Positions 44,084 through 52,976 of a stretch of DNA of 64,000 nucleotides are shown one piece after another (the first letter of the stretch is position 1; every line of letters begins with the position of its first letter). A model generated the notes under the pieces. The model saw only the letters and a list, made by a program, of their open reading frames with translations. It was not told the DNA's origin and searched no databases. This DNA comes from Derxia gummosa DSM 723 (GTDB lineage: Bacteria > Pseudomonadota > Gammaproteobacteria > Burkholderiales > Burkholderiaceae_E): positions 124,001-188,000 of the forward strand of contig NZ_AXWS01000007.1 in assembly GCF_000482785.1 (NCBI RefSeq), in the 5' to 3' direction. The position numbers and the translations under genes are program-made.

Positions 44084-45406
44084 TCAGGCGGCGACGAACT
44101 CGTTCCACTTCTGAACCATGTAGGTGTTCTCGTCCATGATCGAGTTCCAGCAGGCGATGCCGCCCATGCGCTGCTCGTAGCTGCCGCCGTCGCGCACCTT
44201 GCCGGCCTTTTCCAGCACCGTGCCGTCGGGCGCCTTGATGTCCTTGGCGGCGGGCTTGCCTTCCATCCAGTAGGCCCATTCGTAGGGCTCCATCTTCGCC
44301 TTCGCGGTGTCGAGCACGGCGGCGTAGTAGCCCTGGCGGTTGAGATAGGCGCCGGCCCAGCCGTCGAGGAACCAGTTGATGAACTCGTAGGCGCCATCGG
44401 CCTTGCGGCCGCTCAGGCCCTTGGGCAGGCCGAATCCGGCGGCCCAGGCGCGATAGCCTTCCTTGAGCGGCTGGAACACGCAGTCGAGGCCCTTGCCGCG
44501 CACGGCGGTCACGGCCGGCGACCACATCGACTGGATCACCACCTCGCCCGAGGCCATGAGATTCACGCTCTCGTTGAAGTCCTTCCACAGCGCGCGGAAC
44601 TGGCCGGCGCGCTTGGCTTCGATCATGGTCTTGATCGTCAGGTCGATCTCGGCCTTGGTCATGTTGCCCTTGTCGGCGTACTTGTGGATGCCCATGGCCT
44701 CCACCACCATCGCCGCGTCCATGATGCCGATCGACGGGATGTTGAGCGTCGCGGCCTTGCCCTTGAACTCGGGGTTGAGCAGCTCGGCCCAGCTCGTGAT
44801 CGGGCGCTTGATGAGGTCGGGGCGGATGCCGAGCGTGTCGGCGTTGTAGACGGTCGGGATGAGCGACATGAACTGCGTCGGCTCGGCCGCGAATTCCTTG
44901 CTGGTCGCGCCCTTGAGGTAGATGACCTTCTTCGGCGCCGTGCCCTGGTCGCCCACCTTCTTGCCGCCCACTTCGCCCTTGGTGAAGAGCGTGGTGATCT
45001 TGTCGGCGTTCTTGATGCGCTTCGTGTCGATGCCGATCAGGTTGCCGGTCGGGATGATCTTGCGCAGCGAGAAAAACTCGGTGTCGGCCAGATCGAACGA
45101 AGACGGCTGGGTGACGATGCGCTTGGTGACGTCGTCGGTGTTGAGCGGGATGTACTGGATCTCGATCCCGGTGTCTTCCTTGAACTTGTCGGCGATGGCC
45201 TTGCTCTGGTTGACCGCGGTGCCCACGTAGCGCAGCACGATCTTTTCCTGGGCGTGCACATAGGGGAAGCCGCTGATCGCGGCGACGCCGGCGGTGCCGA
45301 TCGCGCCCTTGAGCAGGCCGCGGCGCGAGGCGCTGGCGGGCTCGGCGGGCGTCGCGCTGTCGTCGCGTTCGAGGCCGAAGGCGCGGCGGATGAGCTTGTC
45401 GGTCAT
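44084..45406 (-). CDS. ABC transporter substrate-binding protein with Tat-like signal
   Basis: This 440-residue periplasmic binding protein is related to PotD/PotF. The signal region holds SRRGLLKGAIGTAGVAA at about residues 28-44, a twin-arginine motif, so it is probably exported folded. The mature part starts QEKIVLRYVGTAVNQ. The substrate is unknown. The racemase and GntR genes nearby make a ureide, hydantoin or amino acid derivative as likely as a polyamine. Several GCAAGG/TTTGCAA-like short repeats lie just upstream of the ATG. Confidence 0.9.
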   Translation of the reverse strand: MTDKLIRRAFGLERDDSATPAEPASASRRGLLKGAIGTAGVAAISGFPYVHAQEKIVLRYVGTAVNQSKAIADKFKEDTGIEIQYIPLNTDDVTKRIVTQPSSFDLADTEFFSLRKIIPTGNLIGIDTKRIKNADKITTLFTKGEVGGKKVGDQGTAPKKVIYLKGATSKEFAAEPTQFMSLIPTVYNADTLGIRPDLIKRPITSWAELLNPEFKGKAATLNIPSIGIMDAAMVVEAMGIHKYADKGNMTKAEIDLTIKTMIEAKRAGQFRALWKDFNESVNLMASGEVVIQSMWSPAVTAVRGKGLDCVFQPLKEGYRAWAAGFGLPKGLSGRKADGAYEFINWFLDGWAGAYLNRQGYYAAVLDTAKAKMEPYEWAYWMEGKPAAKDIKAPDGTVLEKAGKVRDGGSYEQRMGGIACWNSIMDENTYMVQKWNEFVAA

Positions 45407-45529
45407 TTCACTGTCCTGTGTGGGTAGGTCGTGGTGGTGCCGCGGGCGCGGCGGATTGCGGACGCTTGTGGGGCGCGTCCTGCAAGGGTTTGCAATATCG
45501 GTGCCGCAAGGCTTTGCAAGGCGTTGCGT

Positions 45530-46546
<1,017 letters not shown>

Positions 46547-46645
46547 GGGAAGGCTCCTTCAAGTCGGTGCGGCCGGCGCCGGGGAACGGTGCCAGCCTGA
46601 CGGCGAAGCAAGTTCCATGACCCGCCGCGCCGCCGGTGGGATGGG

Positions 46646-47653
46646 TCAGAACGTGTGCGTCATGCCCAGTGCGATGACGCGCTGATCGACCCCGGCCTTG
46701 CCGTTGCCGTAGAAACGCTCGCTCGCGGTGCCACTGTTGTTCATGCGGACCAGGTTGGCGTTGATGTCGGTGCGCTTCGACAGCTGATACACGACGATCA
46801 GGCGGTCGAAGTACGAGTCGTTCTTCGTGCCCTTCTGGTTACGCGCCACATGGTCGAGGCTCAGGCGCCATTGCGGCGCGACGGCCCAGTCCGCGCCCGC
46901 ATCCCAGGTGGTGGCGGTGGGCAGGCTCAGCGACTCGGTCTTGCTGTTGGCGAAGGCGCCGCGCAGCTTGACCGCGCCGAGCTTGTAGCTCGCGCCGAGC
47001 GACCAGAGCCTGTCGGTGCGGCTCGCGTCGGCGTTCTTGCCTTCGTGGATCGTGGCGCCGGCGCTGAACGGGCCCGCGTCATAGCCGAGCGCGCCCTCGA
47101 CGGTGCGGCCGCCGTTGCTGCTGGTGGTCGATTCGCCGGCCGAGTAGAGCGCGCCGACCTTCAGGCCGCCGACGCTCGGCGACCAGTACTTGACCGTGTT
47201 GTTGGTCAGGTCGCTCAGCCAGTCGAACTCGGTGTAGCGGAAGGCCGCGAAGCCGCCGCAGATGAAGAAGCCGCACATCAGGTCGTCGTTCAGGTTCCAC
47301 TGGCGGCCGACGGTGGCGGTGCCGAAGCGGCCATCCAGGCCCACGAAGGCGCCCCGGCCGAAGGTGCGGCCCATCGCGGTCTGGCCGTCGTCGAGGTTGA
47401 CGCCGGCTTCGAGGGTGAAGATGGCGCTCAGGCCGTCGCCGAGATCTTCCTTGCCGCGAAAGCCCAGGCGCGAGGCCGACAGCGCGCCGCTGTCGATGCG
47501 CGTCTGCGACTTCGTGGCGCCACCGGCGCCCACCACGTTATTGACGCTCACCACATCGCTCGACGCGATGCCGTAGAGCGTGACGGTGCTGCTCTGCGCC
47601 CACGCGCCGCCGGCGGCAGCGGCGGCGATGACCCCGATGATGGCTTTCTTCAT
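46646..47653 (-). CDS. Gram-negative porin (Burkholderiales type)
   Basis: This 335-residue general porin starts with signal peptide MKKAIIGVIAAAAAGGAWAQ, and then SSVTLYG-like SSTVTLYGIASSDV. RLGFRGKEDLGDGLSAIFTLEAG is the family hallmark, and the C-terminus ends ...GMTHTF with the required final Phe. It is divergent from the racemase gene, and a TTGTGCACAA palindrome lies between them. It likely brings the substrate of the ABC transporter across the outer membrane. Confidence 0.95.
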   Translation of the reverse strand: MKKAIIGVIAAAAAGGAWAQSSTVTLYGIASSDVVSVNNVVGAGGATKSQTRIDSGALSASRLGFRGKEDLGDGLSAIFTLEAGVNLDDGQTAMGRTFGRGAFVGLDGRFGTATVGRQWNLNDDLMCGFFICGGFAAFRYTEFDWLSDLTNNTVKYWSPSVGGLKVGALYSAGESTTSSNGGRTVEGALGYDAGPFSAGATIHEGKNADASRTDRLWSLGASYKLGAVKLRGAFANSKTESLSLPTATTWDAGADWAVAPQWRLSLDHVARNQKGTKNDSYFDRLIVVYQLSKRTDINANLVRMNNSGTASERFYGNGKAGVDQRVIALGMTHTF

Positions 47654-47705
47654 GCTTTTCCCGTAGTTGTGCTTCGTATTGATTTGCGCTCATGACTCAC
47701 CAGTT

Positions 47706-47715
47706 TTGTGCACAA
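47706..47715. promoter_or_regulatory. TTGTGCACAA operator candidate (GntR/FCD)
   Basis: This perfect 10-bp palindrome lies between the divergent porin and racemase genes. It fits the TNGT-N3-ACNA style of FCD-type GntR operators. A second identical copy lies inside the racemase gene at 48166-48175. The likely ligand is the GntR protein encoded at 48539. Confidence 0.5.
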
Positions 47716-47786
47716 TCTGGCGAGACGATTGCATACAGCAATTCGCATACCAAATCCGTCACACCCGTCTTCCGGAGCCGCTGACC

Positions 47787-48527
47787 ATGCTCATCCGCGT
47801 CATCAATCCCAATACGTCCGCCGCGATGACGGCCGCCATCGGTGCCGCCGCCGCGCGCTGCGCCGCGCCCGGCACCGTCATCGACTGCGTCAATCCCACG
47901 ACGGGGCCGGCCTCCATCGAAGGACACCATGACGACGCGCTCGCCGCCGTGGGCGTGATCGAGCAGGTGCGCGCCGGCGAGGCGCTGGGCGCGGCCGGCC
48001 ATGTGATCGCCTGCTTCGGTGATCCGGGGCTGAACGCGGCGCGCGAGGTGGCCACGGCGCCGGTCATCGGCGTGGCCGAGGCGGCCATGCACATGGCGAC
48101 TTTCGTGGCGACGGGTTTCTCCGTGGTCACCACGCTGGAGCGCACGTGCATCATCAGTGAGCATCTTGTGCACAATTACGGTTTCACCCGGCAGTGCCGT
48201 GCGATCCGGGCCTGCGAGATCGCGGTGCTCGAGCTGGAAGATCCCGGCTCGGGCGCCTACGAGCGCATCGAGGAGGAATGCCGGCACGCATTGCGCGAGG
48301 ACCGTTCGGGCGCGATCGTGCTGGGCTGCGCCGGCATGGCCGACCTGCGCGACCGGCTTCAGGGCGCGCTCGGCGTGCCGGTGATCGAGGGCGTGACGGC
48401 GGCGGTCAAGCTGCTGGAAGGCATGGCGGCACTCGGCTTGCGGACATCGAAGCGCGGCGACTACGCCGCGCCGCTGCCCAAGCCGTACACGGGATGGATG
48501 GCGCGTTTCGCGCCCGGAGCAGCCTGA
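47787..48527 (+). CDS. Asp/Glu/hydantoin racemase family protein
   Basis: This 246-residue racemase-like enzyme begins MLIRVINPNTSAAMT, the classic start of hydantoin and allantoin racemases. The two catalytic cysteines are in HVIACFGDPGLN (about residue 74) and IVLGCAGMADL (about 180). It could racemise allantoin (HpxA-like) or hydantoins. It is followed after 11 nt by the GntR gene, so they form an operon divergent from the porin and the ABC transporter. Confidence 0.88.
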   Translation: MLIRVINPNTSAAMTAAIGAAAARCAAPGTVIDCVNPTTGPASIEGHHDDALAAVGVIEQVRAGEALGAAGHVIACFGDPGLNAAREVATAPVIGVAEAAMHMATFVATGFSVVTTLERTCIISEHLVHNYGFTRQCRAIRACEIAVLELEDPGSGAYERIEEECRHALREDRSGAIVLGCAGMADLRDRLQGALGVPVIEGVTAAVKLLEGMAALGLRTSKRGDYAAPLPKPYTGWMARFAPGAA

Positions 48528-48538
48528 GGGGGAACGAG

Positions 48539-49273
48539 TTGAGAGCAGTGAACGGCGATGACGGCAGCCTCGGCTCGGCGGCCGACGATGCCCTGTACGA
48601 GGCCATCTTCGACGCGGTCATGACGCGCCGGCTCGCGCCGGGCGCGCGCCTGACCGAGGCGACGCTGTGCGAGATCTTCGGCACCACGCGCGCGGTGGTG
48701 CGCCGCGTGTTCGTGCGACTGAAGCAGGAGCGCGTGATCGAGTTGCAGCCCAATCGCGGCGCCTCGGTGGCGAGCCCGGGCATCGACGAGACGCATGCGG
48801 TGTTCGAGGCGCGCCGCGTGATCGAGGCCGGCATCGTGCGCAAGCTCGCGGTCGCGCCGGCCAAGGACTGGCTCGCCGGCCTGCGCGCGCTGGTCGAGGA
48901 CGAGCATGCCGCCTACGAACGCGGCGACCGCACGGCCTGGATCGAGCTGTCGGGCGCCTTCCACCTGCGGCTGGCCGAGGCGGCGGGCAACGACGAACTC
49001 GCGCGCATGCTGCGCACGCTGGTGGCGCGCACCTCGCTGATGATCGCGCTCTACCAGTCGGCCCAGACGAGCCTGTGCGCCAATGACGAGCACGTTGCCC
49101 TGCTCGACGCGATCGAGCGCGGCGACGTGGCTACCGCCATCGCGCTCAGCGACGAGCACCTGCTGCATTGCGAGCGCCATCTCACGCTCGGCGACACGCT
49201 CGACGAGCCCGATCTGGCCGAGGTGTTCGCGCCCTATGCGCGGGCGCGCAAGCCGGGGCGCAAGGCGAGCTGA
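48539..49273 (+). CDS. GntR-family regulator with FCD domain
   Basis: This 244-residue regulator has an N-terminal winged helix (LTEATLCEIFGTTRAVVRRVFVRLKQERVI) and a C-terminal all-helical FCD ligand domain. The start is taken as TTG at 48539, because GGGGGAA lies 5-6 nt before it. A GTG at 48548 is the alternative. It probably represses the neighbouring porin, racemase and ABC genes until an organic acid or ureide binds. Confidence 0.88.
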   Translation: MRAVNGDDGSLGSAADDALYEAIFDAVMTRRLAPGARLTEATLCEIFGTTRAVVRRVFVRLKQERVIELQPNRGASVASPGIDETHAVFEARRVIEAGIVRKLAVAPAKDWLAGLRALVEDEHAAYERGDRTAWIELSGAFHLRLAEAAGNDELARMLRTLVARTSLMIALYQSAQTSLCANDEHVALLDAIERGDVATAIALSDEHLLHCERHLTLGDTLDEPDLAEVFAPYARARKPGRKAS

Positions 49274-49369
49274 AAAGCCGCACGCGGCGCGCCGCCACCG
49301 TCTTTTTCCGGACGAGAGTCCGGCCGGCGCCGCCGGCGCACCGGACATGCGGGGCGTGACGCGGCCCGA

Positions 49370-50197
49370 TCAGTTCCTGGCCGGTTCGCGCGCCTCGACG
49401 TCGATGATGTCGGCCTTGGCCCGCACGGCGGCGCGCAGCGCGCGCAGGTTCTCGTCGAAGCCATCGGCGCTCGCGGGCGCCGTATCCAGCACGCCGCTCG
49501 CCTCCTCGACGCCGGTGGATTCGCTGCGGCCTGCGGCCATCATCGCCTCGCGCACCCGGGCCACGCGCCGGGCCTCGGCCGAGCGCGGCCCGGCGGCCTC
49601 GCCCGTGTCGCGCACGACGCTGGCGCGCCAGCCGAGCCAGGCCACGCCGGCCAGCAGCGCCGCGAGCGCGATCCGCAGCCAGTCGGCGCCCGCCTCGCGC
49701 CGCGAGCCGCGCTGGAATTCGCGCGCGTCCGAATCGGCGCGACGCTCGTTGACGAAGCCGCGCGCGGCCTCGCGGTAGTCGCGCGCGGCCGCGGCCAGCG
49801 CCAGACCGGCGCGCGCCCGGGCCTCGCCCTCGACATTCAGCCGCTCTGCCAGATTGACCGCGTCGCGCGCGGCCAGCAGGCGACGCCGACGCTCGTCCAG
49901 GTCGGCCAGCGCGGCACGCTCGTCCCCGCCCGTGGCCAGGCTGTCGAGCCGGCGCCGCGCCTCGGGCAGCGGCCGCAATTCGCCCGCGACGGCGGCGCCC
50001 GGCATGGCCAGCCGTTCGACCGTCACGAGTTCGCCCGCGAGCCAGTCGGCGGCGGCACGCTCGCGCAGCAACGCATGCGAGGTCGAGGCGCGGTCGAGCG
50101 TGGCCTGGTCAAGATCACGCACGACCATCACCGCGAGCGCACACACTGCAAAACCAAGACAAACCGCCAGGGCGGCATTAAGACGATTCCCTATCAC
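49370..50197 (-). CDS. Orphan membrane protein, sensor-like without output domain
   Basis: This 275-residue protein has one membrane helix near residues 6-24 and a second near 178-196. Between them is an Arg- and Ala-rich helical region of about 150 residues, like the ligand domain of a chemoreceptor. The cytoplasmic tail of about 75 residues has no HAMP or signalling domain. The start is a GTG at 50197 with AAGGAG 8 nt upstream; longer frames lack a signal. It could be a shortened receptor or a partner protein. The function is unknown. Confidence 0.65.
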   Translation of the reverse strand: MIGNRLNAALAVCLGFAVCALAVMVVRDLDQATLDRASTSHALLRERAAADWLAGELVTVERLAMPGAAVAGELRPLPEARRRLDSLATGGDERAALADLDERRRRLLAARDAVNLAERLNVEGEARARAGLALAAAARDYREAARGFVNERRADSDAREFQRGSRREAGADWLRIALAALLAGVAWLGWRASVVRDTGEAAGPRSAEARRVARVREAMMAAGRSESTGVEEASGVLDTAPASADGFDENLRALRAAVRAKADIIDVEAREPARN

Positions 50198-50452
50198 GCT
50201 CCCATCTCCTTCCCGAGCTGCATGGACAGGATTGCGGCCGACCATGACAGGGGAGAACTTTGAGCCCGTGTCGGTTTCAGTGTTAGCTCGAAAAGCGGCA
50301 TCAAACAGCAGGCTCGACAAGCACACAAAGCGCCTTGACCGAGTCCTCGCAAACCCGCATCCGGCGTATTTCTTCACAGCCGGAACCGGCGCTTGCCGTG
50401 ACGCTTCGGCCCCCTTTTCCAAAAAACCAAGACGCCGCCGGAGCCTCCGCCA

Positions 50453-50824
50453 ATGAGCAAGTACTACCCCGACATCACCCGATCCCAGTCCGCCTCGCTC
50501 GCCAAGCTGCGCGCCAGCCTCCCCGACGTGACGCGCGGCTTCAGCACGCTGGCCCAGGCCGCGACGCGCGACGGCGTGCTCGACAAGAAGATGAAGGAAC
50601 TGGTGGTGCTGGGCATGAGCATCGCGGCGCGCTGCGATCCGTGCATCGGCTATCACGTCGAGGCGCTGGTCAAGCTCGGCGCGACGCGCGCCGAGGTCGA
50701 GGAAGTGCTCGGTCTCGCGGTCTACATGGGCGGTGGCCCGTCGATGATGTACGCGGCACTCGCGCTCGACGCCTACGACCAGTACGCCGCCATTCACGGC
50801 GGCCAGGGACAACTCGCCGCCTGA
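50453..50824 (+). CDS. AhpD-like / carboxymuconolactone decarboxylase family protein
   Basis: This 123-residue helical protein has the redox motif RCDPCIGYHVEALVKLGATRAEV, including a CxxC pair and His, as in AhpD-type peroxidase partners. It probably acts as a small thiol oxidoreductase or antioxidant. It is a single gene with a GC-rich start region. Its end lies 9 nt from the convergent YkgJ-like gene. Confidence 0.9.
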   Translation: MSKYYPDITRSQSASLAKLRASLPDVTRGFSTLAQAATRDGVLDKKMKELVVLGMSIAARCDPCIGYHVEALVKLGATRAEVEEVLGLAVYMGGGPSMMYAALALDAYDQYAAIHGGQGQLAA

Positions 50825-50833
50825 GGCGCGGCG

Positions 50834-51145
50834 TCAGGGTTGCGTCGCCCTTTCGAGCGCAGTCAGCCAGACCAGAGCGTGCTCACGGTCGGCGCCGCAC
50901 ATCTCGTGCGACGCCTGGAGACCCGAACAGCAGGCCGGCCGGCCGGATTGCCCGAAGATCGCGCAGCGCAGCTCCGGCGTGAGCTGGACGCAGGCCACGC
51001 CCGCCGGCTTGCCGCCCGGCATGCCCGGAATCGGCGACGAGATCGACGGCGCGATGCAGCAGGCGCCGCAGCCTTCGCGACATTCGGGCGGACCGGCATC
51101 GTCGGGCGCATGGCCGCAAGCGCTTGCAGCACCCTTGCCCGCCAT
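50834..51145 (-). CDS. YkgJ-family cysteine cluster protein
   Basis: This 103-residue protein is rich in cysteines, with [14 protein letters not shown] near residue 25, then [25 protein letters not shown] and a last Cys in ASHEMC. Such clusters bind a metal or Fe-S centre. Its ATG overlaps the stop of the response regulator by one base, so it is the third gene of the kinase-regulator operon. A role linked to metal sensing is possible (inference). Confidence 0.85.
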   Translation of the reverse strand: MAGKGAASACGHAPDDAGPPECREGCGACCIAPSISSPIPGMPGGKPAGVACVQLTPELRCAIFGQSGRPACCSGLQASHEMCGADREHALVWLTALERATQP

Positions 51146-51819
51146 CACGCCTCGCCTCCGGCATCGCGCGCGCGGTCGAGCACGCCGCAGTCGATCGCCA
51201 GGTGCACCAGTTGCGCCGTGTTCTCGACGCCGAGCTTCTGGCGGATGTTGGACTGGTAGTTGGCCACGGTCTTGGGCGTGAGGTTGAGCAGCTCCGAAAT
51301 GCGCTGCGGCCCGTTGCCCTCGGCCAGCAGCCGGAAGATCTCGAACTCGCGCTCGCTCAGCCGCGCGATCTCGTCGCGCTGCATGCGGCGCGTGGCGTCG
51401 TCGCGCGCGGTGGCCAGGTCGGGGCCGAGATAGCGCCGGCCGGCCGCGATCGCCAGCACCGCCTCCACCAGCACCTCGGGCGCGCTCGACTTCGTGAGAT
51501 AGCCCCATGCGCCGCCATCGAGCGCGCGGCTCACGAACACCGCGTCCTCGTGCATCGAGAACACCAGCACCCGCGCCCGGTTGTCGCGCGCGAGGATGCG
51601 TCGCATCGCCTCCAGCCCGCTGATGCGCGGCAGGGTGATGTCCATCACCACCACGTCGATGCGGTCGGCCTCGGCATAGCGCCGGTAGGCCTCCTCGCCG
51701 TCGGCCGCCTCGGCGCAGACGCGGATGCGCCCGGTCATCTCCAGCAGCCGGCGATAGCCTTCGCGCACGACCGCGTGGTCGTCCACCAGCAGCACCGCGA
51801 TCGTGGCCCTGTCATGCAT
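51145..51819 (-). CDS. NarL/FixJ-type response regulator
   Basis: This 224-residue regulator has an N-terminal receiver ([14 protein letters not shown], phosphorylated Asp in VVMDITLP, Lys in YLTKSS). The C-terminal LuxR-type helix-turn-helix carries [15 protein letters not shown]...[16 protein letters not shown]. The start at 51819 is preferred because GGAGG lies 6 nt upstream; an in-frame ATG at 51825 directly abuts GGAGG. The gene overlaps its partner kinase by 8 nt. The likely target is the adjacent TonB receptor or the operon itself. Confidence 0.9.
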   Translation of the reverse strand: MHDRATIAVLLVDDHAVVREGYRRLLEMTGRIRVCAEAADGEEAYRRYAEADRIDVVVMDITLPRISGLEAMRRILARDNRARVLVFSMHEDAVFVSRALDGGAWGYLTKSSAPEVLVEAVLAIAAGRRYLGPDLATARDDATRRMQRDEIARLSEREFEIFRLLAEGNGPQRISELLNLTPKTVANYQSNIRQKLGVENTAQLVHLAIDCGVLDRARDAGGEA

Positions 51820-52828
51820 CTTCATCCTCCGTGACCGGGATTTCGGCCGTGATCATCGTGCCGCCGCCCGGCTCGCTGGCGAGCGCGAACCGCCCGCCCA
51901 CCGACTCGACCCGCTCCTGCATGCCGAGCAGCCCGAGCCCGCCGCGACCGCCGCCGGGCACGAGGCCGCGACCATCGTCATGCACCGCCAGCTTCACCAC
52001 GCCGCCCTCGCGCGTGACATCCACGCGCACCCGCGTGGCCTGGGCATGGCGGGCGATGTTGGTGAGGCTTTCCTGCACCAGCCGGTACACGGTGATGCTG
52101 ATCGGCTCGGGCAGCCGGTCGAGTCCGTCGCTCGCGCCGAACTCGAAGCTCGTGCCAGCCAGACGCGGACGCCAGCCGTCGATGCAATGCTCGAGCGCCG
52201 CCACCAGACCCAGCTCGTCGAGCGCGACCGGCCGCAGCCGGCCCATCATCGCGCGCACCGTGGCGTACACATGGTCGTTCAGCTCGACGATGGCGCTCGC
52301 GCCCCGGCGCAGCTCGGCGGCGACGGAGGCGGGCATGACAGCGTCATCACGCACGGCGGGCGGCGAAGCGGCAGGCAGCGGCACGGCCGCCGGCTGCCCG
52401 CCGACCACGCCTTCGCCCATCGCCTCGGCGCGGCGGCGCAGCGACACCGCCTCGATCTTGATGGCGTTGAGCGTCTGGCCCATCTCGTCATGCAGTTCAT
52501 GCGCGAGACGACGCCGCTCGGCTTCCTGGATGCCGATGGCCTCGCGCGCGAGCAGCCGGTAGCGCCGCTCGCTGTCCTCGGCGCGGCGCTCGGCCTCGAT
52601 GCGCAGCGCCAGCTCGCAACGCGTCTCGCGCACGCGGCGCCAGGCGAACCAGCTCAGCGCCAGCGTCAGCACCAGCAGCGCGAGCGGCACCTCGTCGATC
52701 TGGAAGCGCTCCAGACCGCGCGTCCAGCGCAGCAGCGCCTCGTTCAGTTCGAGCTGGGCACCGACGGCGAAGGTGGCGGCAGCGCTGGCGGCGGCAAGCG
52801 CCAGGTCTCGGCGGGCATTCGACTTCAT
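51812..52828 (-). CDS. NarL-type sensor histidine kinase
   Basis: This 338-residue kinase has two N-terminal membrane helices (about residues 10-25 and 45-62) with almost no periplasmic part. A coiled coil follows, then a HisKA_3 domain (RRRLAHELHDEMGQTLNAIK), broken by a Pro/Ala-rich insert at about 140-165, and an ATPase domain ending DDGRGL...GLGLLGMQERV. The signal could be intramembrane. It is coupled to the response regulator. The start at 52828 is the nearest ATG before the first helix. Confidence 0.88.
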   Translation of the reverse strand: MKSNARRDLALAAASAAATFAVGAQLELNEALLRWTRGLERFQIDEVPLALLVLTLALSWFAWRRVRETRCELALRIEAERRAEDSERRYRLLAREAIGIQEAERRRLAHELHDEMGQTLNAIKIEAVSLRRRAEAMGEGVVGGQPAAVPLPAASPPAVRDDAVMPASVAAELRRGASAIVELNDHVYATVRAMMGRLRPVALDELGLVAALEHCIDGWRPRLAGTSFEFGASDGLDRLPEPISITVYRLVQESLTNIARHAQATRVRVDVTREGGVVKLAVHDDGRGLVPGGGRGGLGLLGMQERVESVGGRFALASEPGGGTMITAEIPVTEDEDA

Positions 52829-52976
52829 GCCGCGACGATAGCCGAGGGCATGGACCGGGCGCCGGCACGACGCGCGCCGATCGGCGGCCGCCATGCCGGC
52901 CCAGCCGTGGCGCCGGACATGCAAGTACCGGCGCGGACGCGCGCGCCGGCAGGGCACCGCCCGCACTTCGGCCGCA

